From Streptomyces actinomycinicus (lineage in GTDB: Bacteria > Actinomycetota > Actinomycetes > Streptomycetales > Streptomycetaceae): DNA of 64,000 bases. A program made the translations under genes and the position numbers. Under the pieces are notes generated by a model. That model did no database searches. It worked only from the letters and a program-made list of their open reading frames with translations, and was not told the origin of the DNA. Positions 32,716 to 40,161 of this stretch are shown piece by piece. Every line of letters begins with the position of its first letter. Within the stretch, counting starts at the first letter, position 1. The stretch is from positions 62,001 through 126,000 of the forward strand of contig NZ_JAERRK010000017.1 of NCBI RefSeq assembly GCF_016741775.1. Direction: 5' to 3'.

Positions 32716-33645
32716 TCAGCGAGTGAACACCTCGGGGTTCTTGCGGACGAAGTCGGCTACTCCTGCGGCGGACCGCCCGGTGACCTCTGCCATGCCTTCT
32801 GCCTGGCGGTCATAGCGGCCGTCCAGGTGCAGGCGAGCCATGGTGGAGATGTGCTGCCGCACATGGGCCGGCAGTTCCAGCGCCGCGAGATCGTTGTCCA
32901 GCCATTCCTGCAACGGGACGGCGGTGTAGCCGACCGTGCGGCGCAGAGCATCGGAAATCTCCGCGGCCAGGCCGGCGACGTCCTGTGACCGGGGGCCGGT
33001 CAGCTCGTAGCTCCGGCCGATGTGACCGGCCGGATCGGCCAGGATCTCCTCGACGACCGCGGCAACGTCATCGGCCGCGATCGGGGAGGTTCGCGCCTCA
33101 CCAAAGGGCCACCTGATCACACCGTCCTTGGCGATCGAGGAAAACACGGTCCGGAAGAGCGGGTTCTCCATGAAGACGGTGGGCCTGACCTGAACCACGG
33201 GCAGGCCTGACCAGTCGAGAACCTGCTCGACCAGCCACTGCTGTCGATGCTGGTGCGACTCGGAGCCGCTGGTGGCGTCCATCTCGGAGACGGTCAGCTG
33301 CGACATGTTCACGAACACCTCCAGCCTTCCGTAGGCGCGCGCGACCGCCGCCGTGGTCACGGCAGCCAGCAGATACTGGTCCGACACGGCCATGCCGAAA
33401 TACATCCGACCGCAGCCGTCGAGGGCGTCGGCGACATCACGAGCACACGTCAGATCCCCGACCACGACCTCGGCGCCCGTCGCGCGCAGCGCCTGGGCAC
33501 GGTCGTCATCCCGGCGCACCAGAGCACGGACCTGGAGGCCCCGGCGCCGCAGACCCTGGACCACGGTTCTGCCGACAGCCCCGACACTGCCCGCAGCACC
33601 GGTCACCAGAACGGGCCGCATGCCTGCTTCCGGGCTGTAGTCCAT
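32716..33645 (-). CDS. NmrA-like NAD(P)-binding protein
   Basis: Short-chain-dehydrogenase-fold protein of 309 residues, with a Rossmann motif VLVTGAAGSVGAVGRTV and the downstream VVQVRPTVFMENPLF typical of NmrA or quinone-reductase-2-like proteins. The active-site tyrosine of true SDRs is not evident, so it may be a redox sensor or a reductase. The ATG at 33645 is used; an ATG at 33621 (MRPVLVTG) is equally plausible. It lies in the accessory stretch, convergent with the membrane protein gene. Confidence 0.8.
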   Translation of the reverse strand: MDYSPEAGMRPVLVTGAAGSVGAVGRTVVQGLRRRGLQVRALVRRDDDRAQALRATGAEVVVGDLTCARDVADALDGCGRMYFGMAVSDQYLLAAVTTAAVARAYGRLEVFVNMSQLTVSEMDATSGSESHQHRQQWLVEQVLDWSGLPVVQVRPTVFMENPLFRTVFSSIAKDGVIRWPFGEARTSPIAADDVAAVVEEILADPAGHIGRSYELTGPRSQDVAGLAAEISDALRRTVGYTAVPLQEWLDNDLAALELPAHVRQHISTMARLHLDGRYDRQAEGMAEVTGRSAAGVADFVRKNPEVFTR

Positions 33646-33949
33646 GTCGGCAGACTGCGGCCCGCATGGCCAGGACGCAACCGGGGCGTTCGCCCGGCCT
33701 TTGGGGCCGGAACGGTGGCCGAAGTGACTACCGCCCGCGTGCGGAGCTGGCGCGGCAAGCTCTTGGCGGCCGGGGCCACAGCAGCTCTCGCCCCGCGCTG
33801 ATCCCTCAGCGGAGCGCGCTCATTGCGAGGTGAGGACCGGACCTGCCTGAACGGTGGTGTCCGTCGCTGAACGAGACGGAAACGAAACGGCCGGACGTCC
33901 GCCTGACCAGGTGCGCTCCCCCATGCGAACGACGGGTACGCCGGGGAAC
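33646..33949. other. Gene-less stretch between the NmrA-like and hydrolase genes
   Basis: No supported reading frame. A small hairpin (CCGGCC 33694-33699 with GGCCGG 33705-33710) is present. The promoter of the NmrA-like gene should lie in its left part. Nothing else recognised. Confidence 0.4.
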
Positions 33950-33974
33950 GGGCCGGACGCTGAGGCCGGCCCGC
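33950..33974 (-). terminator. Hairpin terminator of the hydrolase gene
   Basis: CGGGCCGG (33950-33957) pairs with CCGGCCCG (33967-33974), five bases past the hydrolase stop codon on the minus strand. Confidence 0.6.
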
Positions 33975-33979
33975 CGGGG

Positions 33980-34810
33980 TCAGGAACGGATGAACGCGAG
34001 GATGTCCGGGTTGAGGACCTCCGGGTGCGTCGACAGCATCCCGTGCGGATAGCCCTCGTAGGACTTGAGGGTCCCGTTCTTCAGAAGCTTGACCGTCAGG
34101 GGTGCCGAGTCGTCGTACGGGACGACCTGGTCGTCGGTTCCGTGCGCGACGAGGACGGGCACCTCGATCTGCTGCAAGTCCTCGGTGAAGTCGGTCTCGG
34201 AGAACGCCGCAACGCACTCATAGTGCGCGTTCGCCGCGCCCATCATGCCCTGGCGCCACCAGTTGTCGATCAAACCCTGCGACACCTGCGCTCCGGGACG
34301 GTTGAAGCCGTAGAACGGCCCCGAGGGAATATCGATGAACGACTGAGCACGGTTGCCGGCAACGCCCGCACGGAAGCCGTCGAAGACCTCCATCGGCAAG
34401 CCGCCCGGATTGGCCTCCGTCTTCAGCATCAGCGGTGGCACCGCGCCCACCAGGACCGCCTTTGAGACTCGGCCGGGCTTGGCGCGGGCGACGTAGCGGG
34501 CGACCTCGCCACCGCCGGTGGAGTGGCCGATGTGCACGGCGCCCCGCAGGTCGAGTGCGTCGGTCAGGGCGGTCACGTCCGCGGCGTAGGTGTCCATATC
34601 GTGGCCGGTCGCGGTCTGGGTGGAGCGTCCGTGGCCACGGCGGTCGTGGGCGATGACCCGGTACCCCTGCGCCAGGAAGAACAACATCTGGTTGTCCCAG
34701 TCGTCGGCGCTCAGCGGCCACCCGTGGTGGAAGACGATCGGTTCCCCATCCCGAGGGCCCCAGTCCTTGTAGAAGATCGTGGTGCCGTCGTCGGCCGTGA
34801 CTGTACCCAT
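33980..34810 (-). CDS. Alpha/beta hydrolase, cofactor-free haloperoxidase-like
   Basis: The 276-residue enzyme has the nucleophile elbow HIGHSTGGGE (Ser in GHSTG), the oxyanion-side HHGWPLSADDWDNQ, the acid in VLVAHGTDDQVVPYD and the final histidine in GYPHGML. This arrangement matches bacterial non-haem chloroperoxidases and related esterases. The ATG at 34810 has GGAGG nearby. It is cytoplasmic, with no signal peptide. The substrate is unknown. It is part of the accessory stretch near tRNA-Thr. Confidence 0.9.
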   Translation of the reverse strand: MGTVTADDGTTIFYKDWGPRDGEPIVFHHGWPLSADDWDNQMLFFLAQGYRVIAHDRRGHGRSTQTATGHDMDTYAADVTALTDALDLRGAVHIGHSTGGGEVARYVARAKPGRVSKAVLVGAVPPLMLKTEANPGGLPMEVFDGFRAGVAGNRAQSFIDIPSGPFYGFNRPGAQVSQGLIDNWWRQGMMGAANAHYECVAAFSETDFTEDLQQIEVPVLVAHGTDDQVVPYDDSAPLTVKLLKNGTLKSYEGYPHGMLSTHPEVLNPDILAFIRS

Positions 34811-35014
34811 CGCAGGTCCTCCGCTCGTCCAAGCGCACCCCCAGCTACGGAGCAACGGGTGCGGGGCACGCGGGACTTCACGCCCAACGGGCGCGGTCCG
34901 GATGTATGGCCCACGTTACGCCCTGCCCCTGCGGGCCACATCCCCAGCTTGTCGACGTCCGCCAAGTCGCAGAGATCGTCTCAACTGGCTTGATCCTGCG
35001 GCACACGCAGATCA

Positions 35015-35903
35015 GTGAGACCCGGGCGTGAACGTCTGTCGGACGAGACGGTCGCCGAGTTCCTGGCCCGCTGGCACAAGAAGAAGACCGAACTCAAGCG
35101 GACCACCGCCCACGAGCACGACCGCGACATCGAGCTGTACCTGCGGCCGCACCTGGGCGCGCTGAACTTGATGTCGCGGACGCTGTCGGCCTTCGGGTCG
35201 TCCTCATGGACCTCGTAGGAGATGGACACCAGCTGCTCGCTGATGTGGATCACCCCTTCGCCCAGGTTCACACCTCGTCCCACGAGAGCGCGGCCAGCTC
35301 GCCGCGGCGCAGGCCGTGGAAGAGGACCAGGTGCCAGGCGGGGAAGTAGCGGCCGTCGATGACGTAGTCCAGGAACTCGGCGGCTGAACCGGGAGTCGGT
35401 GATGTTGCTGCGGGCCTGGCACGAGAAGCAGGCCGCCGAGCGTGAGCAGTGGGAGTCCGCCGGCGTCCCCGCGCCCGCCGACGCCGCCAGCCGCGTCTTC
35501 ACCAAGGAAGACGGCTCGGTGTACCACCCGCAGTTCTTCACCGACGGTGGGACCGGCTGGTGGAGCTGTCCGGCCTCCCGCCGATCCGACTCCACGACGG
35601 CCGCCACGAGGCCGCGAGTCTCGCCCTGGCCGCCGGCGTCGCCCCGAAGGCCGTACAGGCGATGCTCGGGCACGCCTCCCTGCGGATGACCAGCGACACC
35701 TACCAAACCGTCCTGCCCGAGATGCACGCGGCGACGGCTTCTGCATCCCTCGATCTCATCACCGCCTACCGGAAGGCCGAGCAGGCGGCGCAGCTCGGGC
35801 ACGCCCCGGTAAAGGCGACCGAGAACTACGAGGTGCAGCCGGCCAGGCCCGAGAGGACGACGGCGAAAAGGGCATTGAAGCGGCAGCGCCGCCGGGTCGC
35901 CTG
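35015..35903 (+). pseudogene. Tyrosine integrase pseudogene with internal inversion
   Basis: Three pieces of one actinobacterial tyrosine recombinase. 35015-35163 (+) encodes the N-terminal SAM-like part (TVAEFLARWHKKKTELK, IELYLRPHLG). About 35164-35386 reads on the minus strand and encodes the middle of the catalytic domain (AAEFLDYVIDGRYFPAWH, LFHGLRRGELAALSW, then EGVIHISEQLVSISYEVHED), with a frameshift after LSWDEV. About 35384-35903 (+) encodes the end (LNRESVMLLRAWHEKQ; PPIRLHDGRHEAASLALAAG; MLGHASLRMTSDTY). The last part needs a one-base correction near 35545. Roughly 100-150 central residues are missing. It cannot make an active enzyme. Confidence 0.85.
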
Positions 35904-36211
35904 ACGACGAACCGGAGGCGACATCTCTCTGGGGCGCGACTGGAGAACCCCAAGCCGGGCACAGAGTTGCTGCCACACAGACTGCCGAAGGCGCCGATGG
36001 TCGACAGCGTTCATGCTGGTCACAGGCTTGCCCGGTCTAAAGCCGCAGCTCACCGGCATCCGGACTTCGCACTCCTCGTGGTTCGCGGCTAAGCACTTGC
36101 CTAACCTCCCTCGAAACGACACGGCACTTGGCGGTCGAGCCCCGAGACGTGGAGGTGATGCCCAGGGGGTCTGTCCGGCGGACCGCTTCTCACATGGGGA
36201 GGAGGCAAATT
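35904..36211. other. Gene-less stretch between the integrase remnant and a small ORF
   Basis: No coding frame that I can support. Less GC-biased than its surroundings, consistent with mobile-element debris. It holds the strong ribosome site of the small ORF at its right end (36196-36205). Confidence 0.4.
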
Positions 36212-36325
36212 ATGAACCGACTTGGGCGCGACCTAGGGACCGGCATCATGGCGGCACTGATCGCGGACGTGATCGTCCACGTCGTGGGGCACGTGATCCC
36301 GGCGCTCGCGACCCTTGCGGCGTAG
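36212..36325 (+). CDS. Small single-span membrane peptide
   Basis: A 37-residue peptide beginning MNRLGRDLGTGIMAAL, with a hydrophobic helix of about 20 residues (IMAALIADVIVHVVGHVI) containing two histidines. The ATG is preceded by GGGGAGGAGG six bases upstream, one of the best ribosome sites in the window, which argues strongly that it is translated. I do not recognise a family. It lies alone between the integrase remnant and tRNA-Thr. A small membrane regulator or a toxin-like peptide are both possible; neither is shown. Confidence 0.6.
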   Translation: MNRLGRDLGTGIMAALIADVIVHVVGHVIPALATLAA

Positions 36326-36586
36326 CCATCTGCTACCAGGCTTCGACTACGCCGCAGGGCTCTGCGATACCTCCGAGGAGGTAGGTCGGCGAGGTTACTC
36401 GCCCACCGGCCCCCATTCTGCGCCGACTGGCGCGGGATGGGGGCACTTCCATGTGGAGGACCGGCCGCACGACCGGCCGGGTACCCACTGGGCTCCGCGC
36501 CGGACCCATCTCGGACCCATCAGGCCGGTTTTCCCGCGTGTGAGGGCGGTGGGCTAGACCACGTACCGATCACGGAAAAGAAGAAT
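36326..36586. other. Region between the small peptide and the tRNA terminator
   Basis: No supported gene. Contains a pseudo-repeated CGGCC-rich stretch (36460-36490). No copy of the tRNA 3' end was found here. Confidence 0.35.
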
Positions 36587-36613
36587 GCCCAGGTCAGTGA
36601 TAGCGACCTGGGC
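36587..36613 (-). terminator. Terminator of tRNA-Thr, possibly bidirectional
   Basis: GCCCAGGTC (36587-36595) pairs with GACCTGGGC (36605-36613) around nine bases. TTTT follows on the plus strand and ATTCTTCTTTTCC on the minus strand, nine bases past the tRNA end. Confidence 0.8.
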
Positions 36614-36621
36614 TTTTCTCA

Positions 36622-36698
36622 TGGAGCCGCTTTCGGGATTCGAACCCGAGACCTACGCATTACGAGTGCGTTGCTCTGGCCATCTGAGCTAAAGCGGC
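36622..36698 (-). tRNA. tRNA-Thr (anticodon CGU)
   Basis: The minus strand folds as a cloverleaf. The acceptor GCCGCTT pairs with AAGCGGC, the D arm contains AGCTCAGATGG, the anticodon loop CTCGTAA gives CGU, and the T arm is CGGGTTCGAATCCCG. The 3' CCA is encoded at 36624-36622. The tRNA 3' end faces the integrase remnant, as expected for an integration site. Confidence 0.96.
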
Positions 36699-36805
36699 GC
36701 GCTGCCCGCACCATGGTGCGATCAGCAACGTCGGTAAGTCTACACAGTTTCCGGGGGTGCTTCGTACCCGCCCCGGGCCTGGTGGTTCCGGGGCGGGAGG
36801 TGGGG

Positions 36806-38476
36806 CTATGAGCAGCGCTTTCCCGCGGGCGGCGGGGTGCCGTGGAGCAGGTAGGTGTTGATCGCCGAGTCGATGCAGGCGCTGCCGCGACCGTACGCGG
36901 TGTGGCCGTCACCGTCGTACGTCAGCAGGCGGGCCGAGGAGAGCTGACGGGCCAGGGACTGCGCCCAGCGGTACGGCGTCGCCGGGTCGCGGACCGTGCC
37001 GACCACCACGATCGGCGCCGCTCCCTTCGCCTCGATGCGGTGCGGCTCACCCGTCGCCCGCACCGGCCAGTACGTGCAGTTCAGCGCGGCCCAGGCCAGG
37101 CCCGACCCGAAGACCGGGGACGCCTTCTCGAACTCGGGCAGGGCCTTCTCGACATCCTCCGGGCCGGTGAAGGCGGGCGGCAGGTCCAGGCAGTTCACGG
37201 CCGCGTTGGCCATCATCAGGTTGCTGTAGTGGCCCTTCGCGTCACGCTCGTAGTAGCTGTCGGCCAGGGCCAGGAGACCGGAACCGTCCTTCTCCTTCAT
37301 CGCCAAGGCCAGCGCCTCGCGCAGTTGTTCCCAGGCCCCCTCGTCGTACATCGCCGCGATCACACCGGTGGTGGCCAGCGCCTCCGTCAGCTTGCGGCCG
37401 TCCTTGTCGTGCGCCGGGACGGGCCGGGCGTCCAGCTGCCGGAAGAACGCCTTCAGGTGGTCGCCGGCCTGCTCCGGTGTCGTGCCCTTCCCGCCGAGCG
37501 GGCAGTCGGAGTGCCGTACGCAGTCCTTCGCGAACGCCTGGAACGCCGTCTCGAAGCCGGCCGTCTGGTCCAGATTCAGCCTGCGGGCGTCGAGGGACGG
37601 GTCCATCGCGCCGTCCAGGACCATGCGGCCGACCCGCTCGGGGAACAGTCCTGCGTACGTCGCCCCGAGGAAGGTGCCGTACGACGCCCCGACGTAGTTC
37701 AGTTTCGGATCACCGAGCAGCGCACGCAGGATGTCCATGTCCCGGGCCGCCTCGACGGTGGACACGTGCCGCAGCAGCCGCGCCGAGTGGGCCCCGCAGC
37801 TCTCCGCGAACTTGCGGTCCGCTGTGACCAGCGCGTCCCGCTCCCGCGTGTCGTCGGGGGTCGTGTCCGTCTGCGTGTACGCGTCCATCTGCCGGCCGTC
37901 GAGGCACTCGACGGGCTCGCTGCGGGCGACGCCCCGTGGGTCCATCGCCACCATGTCGTACCGGGCGCGGACCTCCTCCGGGTAGCCGACGCCCGCGTAC
38001 TGCTGGAGGTAGTCGACCGCCGAGCCACCCGGACCGCCCGGGTTGACCAGCAGCGAACCGAGCGGCTTCTCCTTCCCGGTGGCCTTCTTCCGCGCGACGG
38101 CGAGCCGGATGGAGGCCCCCTCGGGCTCGGCGTAGTCCAGCGGGGCCTTCATCGTCGTGCACTGGAAACCGGGGACACCGCAGTCACGCCAGTGCAGCCG
38201 CTGGCTGTAGTACGGCATCAGTCCCGAGGGCGTCGAGCGCGGCAGCGCGGCCAGCGCCGCGTCCACCGTGCCGCTTGCCGACGTGGAACTCCCGGAGGAA
38301 CAGGCGGTCAGGAGCAGGGCGCCGGCCGTGAGCAGGCCGGCGGCGAGACGGGCCGTCCTGCGGGGGCGGAGGCTCCGAATCCGGCGGGGGGATGGCCTGG
38401 TGTGCATCAGGTGAGCGTAACGCTGAGCGACGGTCCGGGTGCGATCCGTCGATTTCTTGGCTCGTACGAGGGACAC
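36806..38476 (-). CDS. Secreted S33 tripeptidyl-aminopeptidase-like lipoprotein
   Basis: Alpha/beta hydrolase of the TAP/SlpD group that releases peptides outside the cell. Catalytic elements are visible: nucleophile in YVGASYGTFLG, aspartate in VRDPATPYRW, histidine in YDGDGHTAYGRG, plus LLVNPGGPGGS for the oxyanion hole. A signal sequence ends in the lipobox LLLTAC. The GTG at 38476 has a perfect AGGAGG six bases upstream, giving 556 residues with a long basic n-region; the ATG at 38407 would give a shorter signal peptide but has no ribosome site. It lies downstream of holB across 46 bp. Confidence 0.9.
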   Translation of the reverse strand: MSLVRAKKSTDRTRTVAQRYAHLMHTRPSPRRIRSLRPRRTARLAAGLLTAGALLLTACSSGSSTSASGTVDAALAALPRSTPSGLMPYYSQRLHWRDCGVPGFQCTTMKAPLDYAEPEGASIRLAVARKKATGKEKPLGSLLVNPGGPGGSAVDYLQQYAGVGYPEEVRARYDMVAMDPRGVARSEPVECLDGRQMDAYTQTDTTPDDTRERDALVTADRKFAESCGAHSARLLRHVSTVEAARDMDILRALLGDPKLNYVGASYGTFLGATYAGLFPERVGRMVLDGAMDPSLDARRLNLDQTAGFETAFQAFAKDCVRHSDCPLGGKGTTPEQAGDHLKAFFRQLDARPVPAHDKDGRKLTEALATTGVIAAMYDEGAWEQLREALALAMKEKDGSGLLALADSYYERDAKGHYSNLMMANAAVNCLDLPPAFTGPEDVEKALPEFEKASPVFGSGLAWAALNCTYWPVRATGEPHRIEAKGAAPIVVVGTVRDPATPYRWAQSLARQLSSARLLTYDGDGHTAYGRGSACIDSAINTYLLHGTPPPAGKRCS

Positions 38477-38522
38477 GGTCGGCCTCCTGCCTTCCTCCTC
38501 CCCCGGACCTGCTCGCTGATCG

Positions 38523-39728
38523 TCACCCCGCCCTCAGAGCCATCGTCATCGCCTCCACAGCCAGCAGCGGAGCCACGTTGCGGTCCAGGGCCTCCCGGCA
38601 GGCGGCGATCGCCTCGATACGGCGGAGGGTCGATTCCGGGGTGCCGGAGCGGGCCAGCCGTTCCAGGGCGTCCTCGGCGTCGGCGTTGGCGAGCGCCACG
38701 CGCGTGCCGAGCTGGAGGGCGAGGACGTCGCGGTAGAAGGCGGTCAGGTCGCCGAGGGCGACGTCGAGGCTGTCCCGCTGCGTACGCGTTCTGCGGCGCT
38801 TCTGCATCTCCTCGAGGTCCTTCATCACGCCCGCGGTGCCGCGCGGCAGCCGGCCGCCCTGAGCCGCACCGAGCGCCGCCTTCAGCTCCTCCGTCTCCTT
38901 GCCGTCCATCTCCTCGGCGAGCTGCTTGGCGTCCTCGGCCGCCGCGTCGACCAGCTCCTGCGCGGCCTTGAGGCACGCGCCCACCTCGTCGAGCCGCAGC
39001 GGCAGCTTCAGCACGGCCGCGCGGCGCTTCCCGGCCGCCGGGTCGGTGGCCAGGCGCCGGGCGCGGTCGGCATGTCCCTGTGTGGCCCGGGCGGCGGCCG
39101 CGGCGACCGCGGGTTCGATGCCGTCACGGCGTACCAGCATGTCGGTGACGGCATCCACGGACGGCGTGCTGAGGTTCAGGTGGCGGCAGCGGGAGCGGAT
39201 GGTCGGCAGGACGTCCTCGACGGAAGGGGCGCAGAGCAGCCAGACCGTACGAGGGGCGGGCTCCTCGACGGCCTTGAGGACGGCGTTCGCCGACTTCTCG
39301 TTCAGCCGCTCGGCGTCCTCGACCAGGATGATCTGCCAGCGGCCGTTCGCCGGGGCGGTGAACGACTTGCGGACCGTGTCCCGCATGTCCTTGACCAGGA
39401 TCTCCGCGCCGACGGCGGCGACCGTCGTGACGTCCGCGTGGGTTCCGAGCAGCGCGGTGTGACAGCCGTCGCAGAAACCGCAGCCGGGGGTTCCGCCGAG
39501 GGCGCGGTCGGGGCTCACGCACTGCAGGGCGGCGGCGAAGGCGCGTGCCGCCTGGTTACGGCCCGCACCGGGCGGGCCCGTGAACAGCCAGGCGTGCGTC
39601 ATCTTCGACGCCTCGGGCGGCGGGGCGTCGGCCGCGGCGGCCGTGACGAGGGCATCGGCGTCCCGCGCGGCGGCATCGAGCACCGCGCTCACCTTCTCCT
39701 GCCCGACGAGGTCGTCCCACACGGTCAT
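38523..39728 (-). CDS. holB: DNA polymerase III subunit delta'
   Basis: Clamp-loader subunit of 401 residues. The AAA+ fold is clear, but the P-loop is degenerate (GPPGAGRN at residues 51-58, lacking the Lys-Thr/Ser), as expected for a delta' subunit that does not hydrolyse ATP. A zinc-binding cluster GCGFCDGCH precedes the sensor region ILVEDAERLNEKSANAVLK. It lies between the tmk fusion and the S33 peptidase, on the same strand as both. The tmk-holB neighbourhood is widely conserved. Confidence 0.94.
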   Translation of the reverse strand: MTVWDDLVGQEKVSAVLDAAARDADALVTAAAADAPPPEASKMTHAWLFTGPPGAGRNQAARAFAAALQCVSPDRALGGTPGCGFCDGCHTALLGTHADVTTVAAVGAEILVKDMRDTVRKSFTAPANGRWQIILVEDAERLNEKSANAVLKAVEEPAPRTVWLLCAPSVEDVLPTIRSRCRHLNLSTPSVDAVTDMLVRRDGIEPAVAAAAARATQGHADRARRLATDPAAGKRRAAVLKLPLRLDEVGACLKAAQELVDAAAEDAKQLAEEMDGKETEELKAALGAAQGGRLPRGTAGVMKDLEEMQKRRRTRTQRDSLDVALGDLTAFYRDVLALQLGTRVALANADAEDALERLARSGTPESTLRRIEAIAACREALDRNVAPLLAVEAMTMALRAG

Positions 39729-40016
39729 GGGTCACGCCGCCCTTCCGTCACACTCCGCGTTCCAGCCTCCATTGTGCGGGTGGGCACTGACATCGGGGGC
39801 CGTGATGGGCGGGCAGTGGGGAGAGGGGAGGGGAGAGGGGGCGCGAAGGGGGGCGGTGACGCGAAGGGGGGCGGTGAGAGGGATCGCGAAAAGAAGCGGC
39901 GGTAGGGCGAGGGTGGTGGCGCAGGGTGGCGGTCAGGAAATCCACGTGTGCCGCCGCCGGCGCAGCCCGCACGGTTGCGCGGGCGGCACCGGCGCCGTCG
40001 TCTGCCGGAAGCCGAG
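39729..40016. other. Intergenic region upstream of holB
   Basis: No gene. Contains the holB ribosome site and, near 39848-39888, a doubled GCGAAGGGGGGCGGTGA unit in a G-rich tract. Confidence 0.5.
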
Positions 40017-40161
40017 CGGCCTCAGCCGGGCGAACCTCAGCCCATCGGGCCTCAGCAGCGTGAACCCTAGCCGTCGGCCTCAGCCACGTGGATCTCAGCC
40101 CGACGGTCTCAGCAGCGTGGACCTCGGCCCGTCGGTCTCAGCCGCGTCGGCCCCGCCTGCG
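40017..40161. repeat. 29-bp tandem array, five copies, covering the tmk stop codon
   Basis: Units start at 40017, 40046, 40075, 40104 and 40133. On the minus strand every unit carries a CTGAG or CTAGG core; in the first (40133-40161) the TGA is the actual stop of the tmk gene. Confidence 0.85.

Noticed and set aside
36587..36613. Attachment-site repeat next to tRNA-Thr
   Set aside because: The repeat is an inverted stem with T runs, that is, a terminator; it shows no identity to the tRNA 3' end.
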